Below, piece after piece: positions 51,426 through 64,000 of a stretch of DNA of 64,000 bases (position 1 is the stretch's first letter; the number at the start of each line of letters is the position of its first letter). The notes beneath the pieces are model-generated. The model was not told the DNA's origin and did no database searches. It was given only the letters and a program-made list of their open reading frames with translations. The DNA comes from Ricinus communis (lineage: Eukaryota; Streptophyta; Magnoliopsida; Malpighiales; Euphorbiaceae): assembly GCF_019578655.1 (NCBI RefSeq), contig NC_063263.1:15065001-15129000 (forward strand). The letters run 5' to 3'. Made by a program: the position numbers and the translations under genes.

Positions 51426-54400
51426 AATAAATTATCTTTCTTTTTCTCTTTCTATATTCTTTCTTGTTGTATCTTTATCAAAAAAACAAGAACAAGAAAA
51501 ATAATGGTATTGTTTTAACGGTTAGAGAATTCGTTTTTGTTTCTTCTTTCTTTTACAGAACTTAAAATTGACAGACAAAACTTGGTAATAGAGAGACAGA
51601 GACACACAAAAAAAGGAACAGATTGAGTTGTTGTTAAGAGATAGAGGGGAAAGATAACGAGTTAAACAAGAACCAAGAACAAGAAAGATTGAGATTGTTT
51701 CTTGAAACAATGGATTATTACGTGAAGGTTGTTCATTTTGTCTTCCTTACACACACACACGCTTTTATAATATTATTATTATCATTCTTAATACTTTTAT
51801 TTATTCAGCGTATTCTACTATGTAGAGTCCGACTTTGCCTTGTGTGTTTCCTACGGTTCGGTAAACTAACTGTTTTTACAACAACATTGTATTTTGTTGC
51901 TTTCTTTTATAATTTTTATTAATATGCATTGTAATAATAACAATTATAATAATAATTGATAATTTGATCGCAAAATGAACTATCAACAATATATGTGATA
52001 AAATTAGTAATTTGTAAATGGGTGACTTAATCATATTGAATATATAAATTACAAGTACTATTGTGTCGTATTTATGTAGACGTTGAAAGTTTTCTTGTTC
52101 TAGCAGGAGTAGAACTCTATAAATGTAAGTTAGCTTAATTATAATAGGATTTATTCTTTTAACTATTTGTAGTATTTTAGATCGGAGTGGAGTCTTTTAT
52201 TAAAATTCGACTATGACGCAATTTTTCAAATTTTCTATTGAATTGGAATATAAACTTAATCAATAGGTTGATAATGCTTAGGCATCAATAATAATAATAA
52301 TAATAATAATAATACATTGTTATTATTCAGATTTTTAGGTTTTTAATAATACATTATTTGATAGAGGAATATCTCTTTTTTGTAGTGTCTCTTTTCTTCT
52401 TCTTCCCCTTTGAATACCTCATCTCTTTTTCTTTATAAAATATACTTAACCGACCAAGCATACCATTACAAAAAGTGCCTTCTAACTTTAAATAATCTTT
52501 TTCTTTAATCAATTATTTATACAATTATAAATAGGTTAAACTGCAACTTTTGGAAATTATTTGATTAAGTAAAGCAATTTACATAATTTAATTTCATAAG
52601 AGAATGGATAGAAATGTGATTATCCACTAAAATTAATGCAATTGAGCCTATTTGTATTCACTATGCTATTTTAAGAGATACTCTAAACTTTATAGATGAG
52701 GTACATAAAAATTTCTAAAGCTGATTTTAGGAATCTTTTTTGGATGTACATATTTTTCACACCTTTAATTGGGTGTGGTTATCCAACTTATTATGATTTT
52801 CAATAAGATGTAAGAGTTAGAAATATGGATTACAAGTATTCATATATTATTTAGTTGAATTCACTCCTGAATTTGCATCATCATAGTATTTAACCTTTTT
52901 TTTAACAATTTATTTATTGTTTCTTTGGGTGATTATCTTGGCCTAATTTTCTTAGAGTCTTAAATTAATATTTTGACCAAGTCTAAATATAAGGGTGGAT
53001 TCATGCCTTGTTGCCATTTCTTGGAAATGGGAGCCTTTTTTACAAATTGATTTTTTTTTCTTCTTTTACTTTTTTTTTTTCTTTCTATTATTTAATCAAA
53101 AAGTGATTTGGTTGATGTGTTTATCTATTGTAATTAAAGATATTTTAAGCTTAATTTTTTTAATATTTACTAATAAAAAATAACAAGGATTTATTATTTT
53201 CACGGTGATAATAAATTTTTGACGATTATTCATGTTATGTAGTCAAAAACTCACTAAATCTCGAATGAAATGAAAAGAAATTTAAAGGTTGAATTTCTAG
53301 AATAACATCAAAATTCCATTTTGAAAAGATCAAGTCATTAGATTTGAACTTCTAAGTTAAAGTATAGTTGCCTTCATAAGACTTCTACTTGTATAATAAC
53401 TTGTCAAAGTAATCAAAGTCCATAGCAATAAATATATGAATACGAAAAAGGACATTAAAAAAAGATTGGTTCTAGAAGAGATATGGAAGTAAGTCTTCCC
53501 ACTTCATTCAATCACTCTCTTCTTGAAAAGCAATAAACAATAACTATAACTAGTGAGCTTTCATTGTATACAAATGCTTTCATGCTATGATTATTAGTAG
53601 CATTGTACCTTTCAATCAATTGAAGAAGAGATTGAACTATCAAAAGGACCCCATCACCAAAACACCCTTTTTGTGGGCCCATTTCATTTGTCTTGACAAA
53701 GAAGGGCCCATTAGCCACCACTACCACTTCCCAAAAAAAGAAGCCAAATCCTCTATAGGGTTACTTTCGCACAACCCAATGCACAATTATTTTGGCTTTT
53801 TTCTTTTTTCTTTTTTTTTTAGCTTTTTGTTAAAAAGAAAAAACTATCATCCACATTCTGTATCTCTTTTTTTTTTTTATTTTTTTTAATATTATTATTT
53901 TACAACTTTTAATATTATATAATAATTATTACAATCCTTAAGGACAAAGTATTGGGTTGCCTTTTATGTAATGACCGTTTTGCCATTATGTTTCTTAGCA
54001 AGTTGTAATTGCTTTTACTGTTTTCGAGCAATTAGCTTTTTTGTTTGAAATTATTATCCACCACAACTACCATTTTCCAAAGGTTTAATCTTGTTTTAAT
54101 TCCTTTATGTTCCCAGTCTGAATAAAGATAAGCTATTTCACTTCAAAACTGAAATTCCAAAAATATATATTCTTAAAATCTATTCCGAAAATGAAAATAT
54201 AAATTAGTAAAAATAAAGACTGATTATTTTAAAATTTAAAATTCCTAAATCTTTTAAACACATAGAGGGTTGAAAATTTGAAATAAAACAAACAAGAAGT
54301 ATAAATTACAACAATAAAGTAAAATTGATAAAATCGAACTTGTATGAATAGATTATAATACTCTTTTTAAAGCCAATATATAATTATGACTAAAACTCTA

Positions 54401-54700
54401 ATTATTTAGCCATTTCAACACTCTAATTTTAAATTTAATATAATAGACAATTGAATTTAATTTTTGAATGATATTCTAATACATTTAAACATTTATTTTC
54501 ATGCTATATTTAATTTTTTTTGACGATTAAAATTTCAATTAAAAATATCTTTCCGAAAAAAATTACGAAGTTGAATAGGAGGAATAAATATCCAATTACA
54601 AGTGAGTTTTTTTATAGAGCAGTTAATGTACCCAGTCGGTCACTCTATTAGTTTTTCTAAAAGAAAACATAATCTGAAAAAATATAAAAATATTAATAAG
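51426..54700. other. Upstream region of the protease gene and intergenic sequence
   Basis: 51426-51710 is probably the protease 5' leader and promoter (CT-rich on the minus strand). Beyond it AT-rich sequence contains an (AAT)n microsatellite at 52287-52313 and T-rich tracts near 53050 and 53800. No gene is supported. Confidence 0.5.
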
Positions 54701-54717
54701 TTATTTACCAGAGAGCA

Positions 54718-54999
54718 TTAAGATTTCAATTTCTGAAAAATTTTTTTATCATCTTTAAAAGAATCTATCAAGATCTTGTAATAAGCTTCAAAAGTAGCTC
54801 ATTGAAGCCAATTTTGATTGTAATTTTAAACGGCTAAGAAGAAAGCCATAGTTTCGGCAATAAAGGGAGAATAAGCCTTCTTTCTTCGGACTTCTTAATC
54901 GATCAACTTAACCTTGAAATTATTATAGGTAACTATCAAACCGACCCTTTTCCTGATTTATTTCTAGGTCGCATCGACATTGAATTTCAATACATCTTC
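54718..54999 (-). pseudogene. Decayed RNase H domain of a LINE-type retrotransposon
   Basis: On the minus strand, one 94-codon frame reads LKFNVDAT near its start, the first catalytic Asp region of plant RNase H-like domains. About 50 codons later comes AETMAFFLAV, the AEA-type region with the catalytic Glu, and then LIDSFKDD. Order and spacing match RNase H domains found at the end of plant LINE polyproteins. At least five in-frame stops interrupt it, so it is dead. No reverse transcriptase part was found next to it. Confidence 0.6.
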
Positions 55000-55173
55000 T
55001 AGTGAGGCAACAATTGATTGCTTATTAGGAAGAATATGTATAATTCACAAAAAGTTTGATATATACTTCATAGCTTTGTCAATGGTAACAAAAAGATTAG
55101 GAGGAAGACCATTAAAGGTTTCCAAATCCTTCAAGCTAAAAAAGAAAAAAAGCTATAACAGACGATAAAATAT

Positions 55174-55616
55174 TGGACAAAGGGTCAAATACCCCTCTAA
55201 ATTTGTATTATTGGATCAAATTAGTCTAATTTTAATTTTTCTAATCATTAACCCTACAACTGCTATTTAAATACCAAATCAATCCAAATTTTAGCTGTGC
55301 GGACTCACTTTCTATTGATACATTAAAATAATATTAATGTATTTATTTTTTGTTTTTTTAAATAACAAATACATTTATATTTTTCGTTTATTTTTTCTTT
55401 AATTAATTTTTTTCTCACAACTGCCACAACTATTAAATTACCACCACTCTACCATCTTTATCTAACATATTAATAAAAATGTATTATGCAAGTATCGAAT
55501 ATAACTAAAATTTAGAATTATTTAGCTTCAGGAGTTATGTGTCTAATTATTCGAAAAAAAAATTGAATCTATTTGACCCCTTAACACGAGTTAGGGGCAA
55601 ATCGACCTTTTGTCCA
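55174..55616. mobile_element. Non-autonomous DNA element (443 bp) with ~22-bp terminal inverted repeats
   Basis: The left end is TGGACAAAGGGTCAAATACC and the right end, read inverted, is TGGACAAAAGGTCGATTTGC; about 18 of the first 22 positions agree. The flanks are AT-only, so no target duplication can be fixed: a 9-bp near match (ATAAAATAT / ATAAATAAT) would fit a Mutator-like MITE but is weak. There is no coding capacity. Confidence 0.65.
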
Positions 55617-55744
55617 TAAATAATATCTGTTGAAGGCGATAAAGACTTTTTAAATTTTCCACCATTTCAAGAAGGATAAGCAAATACAGGATGAATCTAT
55701 ACAATATTTTTAAACTTGAAATTACTTTTGTATTACTCTTTTAT

Positions 55745-55779
<35 letters not shown>

Positions 55780-56713
55780 TAGAAAGATAGAACAGATAAA
55801 TTATATTGGCAAGACATGAGGGACATGTTTGTCATTTCAGGGGGTTCAGTTCCCAAAGAAGAGGGAAGGAAGTAGTACTCCGTGTTACGGATGCCTCGTG
55901 CCCAAAATGGCCCCCACAGCAAAAATCAAATACATTACGTACCCAGTGAACACTGCAGAAGAAATGAATTAATTAAAAAATATATCTTTGTATAAAATTG
56001 AATTTAAATACCATTAGATATTTGGATCTTCTTTGAAAATATACTTTAATGTCTTGGGCTTGTATAGAAAAATGAAATCATATATATATATAACTAGAGA
56101 AATAATTTCAAACATATTAAATAAAAAATAAAAGATATATAATTTTTTAATTAATTAATTAATTATCGACTATTTGGAAGTAACCTTCAAGGAACTACTT
56201 CAAAAAATATTAGATTTATAGTTTATTTGCATAGCTAAATTTTCAATAGTTTCAATATATTTCTTCTCTCATACACAAATGTTTAATTTATTCTTTAATC
56301 ATATTGTATTATTATTATTATTATATTGAGTAATTATAATTTACCTTCTAACTGGTCATAATTTTACTTTTACATATTATATTGAATTCTCATGACAATT
56401 TATCTTAATATACTTTTTTTTCCTTTTCTTTTTATTAAATTTATAGTTAAGTTAAAATAAAGGTAATGAAGTCTATCTTTTAGGATAGAATTTAAGATCT
56501 TTACCGGTAGATTGTCAATATAACAAGTTAAATTTTAAATTTCAAAACTTCTGAATTTATAAAAATAATTTAGAAATTTTTATTTAATTTAAATATATAT
56601 TCCGATTTACACACTAAATCGATAAATAATTAATATATATTTATTAATTTTAAATATTAGATTATGTATTAATCATCTTGTATACAAATAAAAACTTTAA
56701 CAAAAAAAACAAA

Positions 56714-56757
<44 letters not shown>

Positions 56758-59173
56758 TTATTTATTTATTTATATTGCATATATTTAAAATCTATAAAAT
56801 TTATAAAATTTATATGCTTTGAATAAAAAATTTAGAAATTTTATATAAAATTAATTATATCTAAACTAAATTTTAACAAAATAAATAGAATTTTTAAATA
56901 AAATTTATAATTTTTTGATTTAATCAAACTTTTTATTATGTATATATATATATATATATATTAATTTAAATAAATTTTGTAACTAAATATAATATTAAAA
57001 TTTATTTTGATAATCAACAAAAAATTAAGGCGGAATTGTCCTATCAAAGACGGTGACAATGCAACGATAAAACGGACATGCATGCTGTTGGAATTACTGT
57101 ACTTTGGATAGCAATCCCGACAGTATCCTTAAGTTCCATGAAATGAATGTTACTGTTGATGTGACTGTTCATTTGTTTTTCTTTCTTCTTTCTTTTAAGT
57201 GATAAGCCCCGGTGAATTAATGGTAAGGATCGCATTCCTTCCTTTATTATTACTAAAAATATGAATGTTATAATGGATAATTATTGAGATAATATAATTA
57301 TAGAGATATTATGTTATAAAGAAAAACAACATTATTTATTTAATATCTTAATTTAATAAACACTTATTATCCTCAGAAATTTGTCAATGATAAAAGTATT
57401 GTTATTTTTAGAGAAAACAAAACATCAACATCTAAATCCCTTCACTATTATATTATCGTAATAATCATTGTTTAAGGCCTTCACAATCAATAACACAAAA
57501 TCTTATTAGTCATTACTGTTTTATTAAATTTAAATCTTAGTTAAAATTCATGAATTAATTTTTTTTCTTAATTTTATCAGAGATTAAAATTAAAAATAAT
57601 GTCATAACATATTACTAAAACTGACAAAATTTATAGATTTAATAAAAAGTCCAAAAAATGCAGTATTATTTTGGAAATTAGGGCAATTTATAAAGATGAA
57701 CTTTGTGAGATTGTACATGGATATTTAAAAAGTTAGACTTTTGGGTTGTTGAATTGATTGAGTAAACTGAGTATGACTTGTGCACAAAAACATACCCTTC
57801 TCTCTTCCTTCACATACCTACTGATGCTCAACTTTTCTTGCAAGAGATGTGGCAACCGAATCTGAGTCTTAAAAATTAATAATTGTATTTAGCTTAGAAA
57901 CCAGATTTTGGCTAACAATCACCACTCGTTTGCTATATATTCTTTGTTAGTTTCGTCTAATTTTGAACTATTTATGCATTCTAGTATAATGTTTTAATAT
58001 TTTGTAATATACTTTTTTGTTTCTTTTTTAAAATTTGACTAATAAGTAAGATGATATTACGTTATAAAAATTAATTAAAATTATACGATGTAACAATATA
58101 CAAAATATTTTTCAAGTATATAAATTTATTTGTTTAAATTACCGAACATATTACGAATAAAATTATATAAAGAATATACTGACTTTTCTCTGTCAATAAA
58201 TTAAAAATTTCTTTGATTTTAAAAGGAAAAAAGATTCAAACAAAAGATTACTTTCTAGACAAAACTAATTTACTTGAACTATAATGTCCTACCAAGCTCA
58301 AGAAATGGAAACAGGGTTTTTTTTTTTTTTCTATCAAAGAAACACCCATGTTCTTGCTTTCTCGCTTGGTTTCCCCCATTTCCTATTTGCTCGATCACCA
58401 TACCACTTTCATTTATCATTTTCAGCTTTCTTTTTAAATTGATTTGGTTAAGCTTTTGATCTCTCTTTATTATTTTTTCCTGTTATAATCTCTTTCCTAC
58501 TCTCTTTTTCCTTTCATTTCCTTATTTCCTTTTGTTTGAATTAAACAATCCTCCCTTTGATTTGGGTGATTCTACTTGTGCATTATGCACACAATGGACG
58601 CAAAAGAGGAGTCCATTAGGCTATGCAAGAGGGTTTGCATTATTTGTTATTTTCAGAAAATTCGGCTACACTTTTTTGTGAAACGTAAAAAACAAAGAGT
58701 TAAAAACGCAGGGGTAAAAAGGTTATTTTTACAGAAAACGAGGTAAGTAGCCTAATTTTCTCTTTTTACAATGAGGGTAGGAGGATAAGTGCAACTTATT
58801 GTATAGATTGAGTCTCTAATGGATAAAAAATGTAAATATAGCTTTCAAAACTTAATGGTCCAGGTCTCCAACAACAAAACAGAGGCCCCGTTGGAGATTC
58901 AAATTTTTCCATGCAGTGTCCAAGGCCTAAGAATATAACTGTCATCTCTTTTCACAAGCCAACTTCTCTGCAAGCAAATATGAAGGAAATCAGTATTGTT
59001 ATTTTACAATTCTTAACCAGGCTGTTGTATTTCTTCAACCGAAAATGAAAATGAAAATGTCGGTTCAGATTATCAGATGTTTACAATTGTTATGTCCACT
59101 GTCAACTAAGTTCTTGAACTGTAGGATCAGAGCTCATTTAAAAATCAAGCCCAAATATCACGTGTCAATTACC
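55617..59173. other. Intergenic region downstream of ATP10
   Basis: AT-rich. It holds (GATAAT)n at 55747-55778, ATTA repeats at 56148-56164, (TA)n at 56719-56752 followed by (TTTA)n to 56772, and (TA)n at 56941-56961. A short perfect palindrome TGTGCATTATGCACA lies at 58577-58591. No gene is supported. Confidence 0.55.
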
Positions 59174-61582
59174 TCATTTCTCTTCCAAAAGATATGACGT
59201 GCAAGAAAGAAGAGAGGATAGCTCCTCTTGCGTGGCCAATCCAGAGCCTTGCCATCTTATTCTACCAAATTTGTCTAGCAGGAAAATATACCTGTAGAGA
59301 GGTACCAATTACAAAGCAGATTTTTAAAACTGAGGAAAGGCATAAAAGATGAAGTGTTTTGCTTTGATACCCAGTGAGAAGGTTCAGTATTTTAAGTTCT
59401 TTTCTGAAGTAATAATGGTCACCAAATGAATAGACAATCTGCTTCTGAAGTGCATTGCTTTCATCACTATTAGATTTCCTCATTACACGGAGCAGCAGCC
59501 GCTTGATCGGACTCCGACATAAGAGCCATGAGTCTATATATGAGACCTGAAAATATGATCTTGGTATAATCAAGAATATCTTAAGAATAATATCCACCAT
59601 TCATATCTAATAAATAATCGTCGGGCCCTTAGTATTAATCAAATAGGAAACTGTTGTCCTTAGACTTTCATGCTTTCAAGTTCCACATTAACAGAGTCAA
59701 ACAATTAATGCATAGTATAATTTATTACCTCATACAGATGAATGTTATCTGCATCATGGAAAATATTAAGGAAAGGGGCAGTCCAGGAGTCAATCATTGC
59801 CTGTAAAGAAGAGAAGATTGAATTCTTACATACACAATATTACCATAACCCGAACTGGAAAATGCATGTTCGACGTCATATACTTTAGTCCTGCAAATTC
59901 TATGCAACAGCACTGTAAGAAAAATAACAGAAAGAGAACAATAAGAGAGAGAGAGAGAGAACAACAGCTTAATTTTAGATTCAATTACCCTATTAAGAGA
60001 ATTAAGCTAGTGTCCAATTCTTTTAAACTAAACTTAAATTTGAATCTGGGAAGCTTGTACTAAATTGCCCAATTGTAATCGTTATAGTAGTACCATACAG
60101 ATTAAAACCATGTCTGTAACTAAATTTGATCTTCTGAAATGCAGATTTGACAAGTAAAACAAAAAATTGGAAGGGCGGAAAAACAATCAATTTTCTGAGT
60201 GTTAGAAAACATCTATAGGAGTGCTGGTTATTTAAAGTTTAGTAGTTACAGTATTCCAGTTCAGACAGGAAAAAATTCCAGAAAATGGTTGTCTTTACAG
60301 ATTTGATTACTTTTATTCTCCGTTCTTTCTCTTTCCTTCTTTTCTTTTTACCTTTCTTCTCACTTCTAAAAGTTATAAGCATAATCATCTTGTTTGCAGT
60401 GGAACAAACTCTTAAACCCCAAAGAATATATTCAACAGTTTTCATAGTAATTCACACATTATAAATTTCACGGGAGAGTCATTAAAATCCCATACCTGAG
60501 AGCTAGCTCGAAATGAAAGACATAGTAAAGATACTTTAGGATTACTTGATGTGTTAGCATCAACTGCATTTCCACTGGACCCAATCGGCAACTTTAATGT
60601 TTTACCATCAGAATAGTTCACTTCTAAATTGGGAAACTTCACAGCTGCCATTGCAGGAATTATAATTTTATTTGCCATTGCAATCTGCATAATCATCAAT
60701 CACAAAATAAAAATCCCCTTTTAACAAAGACACATAATCTAACATGATTTTCAATTAGTGACAAACAGATCAAGCTGCAGGTGCAGAAGCAGGCTCATAG
60801 GTGCCACTACTTAAATTATTTACACGAGATCAGATTGACTTAAAAAATCTTGAATCTTGGGCCCATAATCTAAACTTGCTACAAACAATACAATACAAGG
60901 TTGATTATTTGAAATACAATCTCATGCTATTGTACAATCTCATCCAATCCAAAACTCATATATACCCATCTACCTTATCAGATAACATCTAATCCCATGT
61001 CACATCATGATTATCAACATCAATCATAAAATTTGCATACTTAACATAAACCAAAGCAGTCAAATTATGGATAGTTTTTATGATCAAACTTAAGAAATTA
61101 ACTATAACTAAATCAAAAGTCTATAACTAATATACCTTACCACCATGTTGCTTAAGCTCAGCAATATCAGCAAAATAACCCCGATTCATCTCATCTGCAC
61201 TGCCCTAAATTACATCAATATAATAAAGTAATCCAATTTATTTTTATAAAAGAGAGAGATATAAATTGTAACACTTACAGCCTTGCACGCTCTTTCTCAA
61301 TAGCTTCTTTGTTTCCAAGCTGAAAATCGAAAAAAAAGAAACTCAAATAAGCAAAGATTAATTAAGTAGTTAAAATAACATAAAAAGATTGAAAGTTGAA
61401 ATCTTTGTCAAGAAATGGGAAATTGGTACCTGATAAATGTCAAGAAACCGTTTTTGGAAGAAATGATGAGAAGGGAGAGGATCAAATATCTCATCCTTTT
61501 GTTGTTGATGTTTTTGAGATGAGAGAATTGAAGTTCTTGCAGGGCTATAAGTGTATTTAAATAATCGATATAGTCTCAACAT
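59174..61582 (-). CDS. ATP10: Mitochondrial ATP synthase assembly factor ATP10
   Basis: Minus-strand exons: 61582-61430, 61319-61279, 61199-61136, 60684-60496, 59800-59729, 59546-59371, 59291-59174; joined 270 residues, GT-AG. ATP10 proteins help assemble the F0 sector of mitochondrial ATP synthase at the inner membrane, in yeast by chaperoning subunit 6. The first 28 residues (MLRLYRLFKYTYSPARTSIL...) are basic and lack acidic residues, as in a mitochondrial presequence. The core holds ADEMNRGYFADIAELKQHGG, MIDSWTAPFLNIF, YSFGDHYYFRKEL and DKFGRIRWQGSG at 238-249, typical of the ATP10 family. The product ends about 20 residues after that motif, as expected. The short 41-base second exon is certain only because it keeps the frame and the conserved sequence. 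Confidence 0.9.
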
Positions 61583-61621
61583 TTTTTTTTAAATTTGGGT
61601 TTTTAATCTTTTCTTTGACAG

Positions 61622-61630
61622 AAACCCTAA
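61622..61630 (+). promoter_or_regulatory. Telo-box (AAACCCTAA) upstream of ATP10
   Basis: The exact plant telo-box lies 40 bases before the ATP10 start, on the opposite strand to the gene. Telo-boxes are common in promoters and leaders of plant growth and organelle-biogenesis genes. Confidence 0.5.
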
Positions 61631-61639
61631 CTTGAGAAT

Positions 61640-64000
61640 TGAATTGAGAATCGAGTGTTTTCTTTCAGTTAACTGAAGATGGGCACTTGGGGTTTCTCTT
61701 TCTATGGGACAAACGGCTAGTTGGTCGTCCATGACATGACAAACGCCACGTCGTTAATAGGAACAGCGAACTCCTAAAACTACATGTCGTATACATTACC
61801 ACCCCTACTTTTCACTTCTTTTACACTTTCATCCTTTTATTTGAAAATTGAATACAATCATCCTTTAAGTTCTTAGTTTTAGATTTTATTCTAGATATCC
61901 CTCAAAAAAAAAAAAAAAAAAAAAAAATCTACAATCATTCCTTGCATTTGATAAATACCAATTTTTAAGTCTTAAAAAGATTGACAAATTTAAGACTAAA
62001 ATATTACTTTTTACAAAATTCAAGGATTATATAATTTAATTTTTTCATTTTAAAAATAAAAGACTTGAATAATAATGTGATAATCGTCAGACTTAAAATA
62101 TATTTTTTATTTTCTTTTATTTTTCGTTGCCATACATAATATAGAAAACCTTCTAATACTTTCCTCTCATTTTCTCCTTCTTCTATATTTTAATGGTAAG
62201 TTTGAAATTATTTTAAAAGTGGATACTAAAATTCATGCACAGTACTTGTAATTAACAACAAAAGAGAGCTGTTTGGATGGGGATTTAACAGAAATTTCCC
62301 CACATTTTTGAGGTAGAATATGGTCTGTCCATATTAAAGAGATGCACATATGTTCATTTTTTCCTTAGAAAAAAAAAACCATCCCAATTTGGCAATGAGG
62401 GCTTCGTTGACAAACTTTACAAAAGGATAAAATAATTCAGAGTGCAAGCAAATGAATGAATAGCTTATAATAATGCCACACACATCAGTCATTTTCAACT
62501 GTGAAACACTAAAGTTAATGCACATAGAGCTAATACCTTACTTTGCAACCTAATGATGAATGTTTATAATCTTTCCATTTTCTTGGAAAGACTCAATCCA
62601 ATTTATCAATATATAAACAAATGGCCACGTCTTCAAAATGCACTATTGCATATTGCTCTTTGTAGGCCAAAGGACCAACAGTCACTATATATTAATTGGA
62701 GCACATTTCTTACATGATTCGAACTTTGAAAAGAAATAAATAAATTCAGGTAGACTATACGTAGTCCAATCTTTCATCATCTTCGTAAAAAGCCACTTTA
62801 GTTTAATGATCGTCTTCGAGTTTTTATTGTACTATGATAATGCAAAACTCTCGATATAAGATGCTTTGCCATAGATTTCAAAGTAGAATATTAACACAGA
62901 AAAACAAAAGGGTACTATTTTCAGTTGACCGATGGCTAAGCTCTGTCCGTAGTAGAAATAGAAACTTTTGAAGGCAAAATAAAAATAAAATTATAGGTAG
63001 CAATCGGTGATAGTAATTTCTATTGAACGTGATTATACGAGTACTTTTTTGAGGTAAATATTAGTAGAGTCGTCATTAAATTTAAGATGGAATCTAAATC
63101 TGTTACCAACACTAATTTCGAAACCAAGTGAAAAAGACCCGATTACCGTGTGAGTTTAAATGTCTCAAAAACCCATCCCTATAAATCGAACCTATGCCAT
63201 TTAGGATGGTAAACTACCAACCTAGGTGGTGTAGGACTAGGAACTGGGTATGTTTTATATGGAACTCTTAATGGCCTACAAACATGATAAAAGAGTGAGT
63301 GGCATGCACCCATCATGTGCTACATTCCAGCCGTGGCCTTTATATATCCGAATAATTCATTTTTGTGATTAAGTTGAAAGAATTTATATCATATACTTGG
63401 ATCGTGTTAAAGGTTAATTTGAATAATAGATCAGAAGTAAATCCAGCAGTCATATGATAGTCCCTTTAAATCATATGGGACATATGCATATAGAGTTGAT
63501 TATTCCTTTATAACGAGAATACATAGACAAATATATACATATATAAATATATTTATTTCTTTCAACTAATATTGCAAATGATCAAGCTAGCCAGCTATAT
63601 ATTTATAGAGAGAGCGCCATTAGCCCAAGTTAACATTCTTGATAACATTAACTTGGTATAAGCAAGACCAGTTCACTGATAATTCAATATCAAACTCTGG
63701 TTCTTTCATCTTTGAGCTCATGAAGATCGATATTGTACTTAGAAATCCATCCTTGGATTATTTCGATCTCAGCTTTTCGTTGCATCACCAACCAATGTGG
63801 ATCAGTTGGCTGCGTTTGCTGTATATCCAAGCAATGAGATCCTGCATATATATAGGAGTATCACCTACCAGGCATTAGCTCTATAGTAGAACTCTTGTAT
63901 ATCATATAACTAAAAATGTTAACAGATTATTGTGACACTCCAAATTAATGACGTGCTAGCTGATAAATTTTCTTAAGTATATTAACTATATAATATAGAT
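61640..64000. other. Intergenic region to the right edge
   Basis: Contains a 24-base poly(A) run at 61904-61927. The stretch 63060-63370 is less AT-rich, with GTAGAGTCGTCATTAAATTT at its start, similar in style to plant LTR-element fragments. A hairpin lies at 63627-63658. No gene is supported; the 79-codon frame at 63639 matches nothing known to me. Confidence 0.45.
63627..63658. repeat. Perfect 9-bp inverted repeat (hairpin)
   Basis: CCAAGTTAA and TTAACTTGG flank a 14-base loop. A TATA-like stretch (CTATATATTTATAG) lies about 30 bases upstream. Confidence 0.6.

Noticed and set aside
55760..55778. GATAAT repeats as regulatory GATA-box cluster
   Set aside because: Perfect short-period microsatellite with no nearby start of a gene, so a regulatory role is unsupported.
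57195..57235. tRNA-like start GCCCCGGTGAATTAATGGTAAG
   Set aside because: It resembles a tRNA 5' half, but no B box, T arm or acceptor stem follows.

Overview
The window is nuclear DNA from a flowering plant: AT-rich intergenic sequence, genes with many GT-AG introns, and plant-only families (chloroplast MRS2-11, AGO5-type Argonaute, BAHD acyltransferase). The proteins look eudicot and probably rosid. A Malpighiales or Euphorbiaceae source is my guess from overall resemblance, not something the sequence proves.

Six intact protein-coding genes can be modelled exon by exon with closed reading frames. In order they are: a chloroplast MRS2-11/MGT10-type CorA magnesium transporter (+, 4389-10448, 13 exons); an SR-protein kinase SRPK (-, 12095-14801, 4 exons); an agmatine-coumaroyltransferase-like BAHD enzyme (+, 25258-26577, single exon); an AGO5-type Argonaute (+, 39770-45503, 22 exons); a pepsin-like aspartic protease with a C-terminal membrane or GPI tail (-, 46607-51425, 10 exons); and the mitochondrial ATP synthase assembly factor ATP10 (-, 59174-61582, 7 exons). 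MRS2-11/SRPK and AGO5/protease are convergent pairs. The genes do not form a pathway. The order MRS2-11, SRPK, protease, ATP10 does, however, recall two Arabidopsis segments, with BAHD and AGO5 lying inside the interval here.

The intergenic blocks (about 15.3-25.1, 26.6-39.6, 51.8-59.1 and 61.6-64 kb) hold decayed repeats. These include an LTR-retrotransposon end at the left edge, two hAT-like MITEs with 8-bp target duplications (one carrying a tRNA-like pol III module), a 443-bp element with clear terminal inverted repeats, a broken RNase H remnant of a LINE-type element, and an AT-rich family with three direct copies and one inverted copy. Minisatellites and many AT, AAT and other microsatellites are also present. 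I found no convincing tRNA, rRNA, known miRNA or CRISPR array, and no clear new multi-gene system. The less ordinary signals are the mosaic MITE, the AT-rich family, a TATA box framed by inverted repeats near 34.57 kb, and the synteny pattern.
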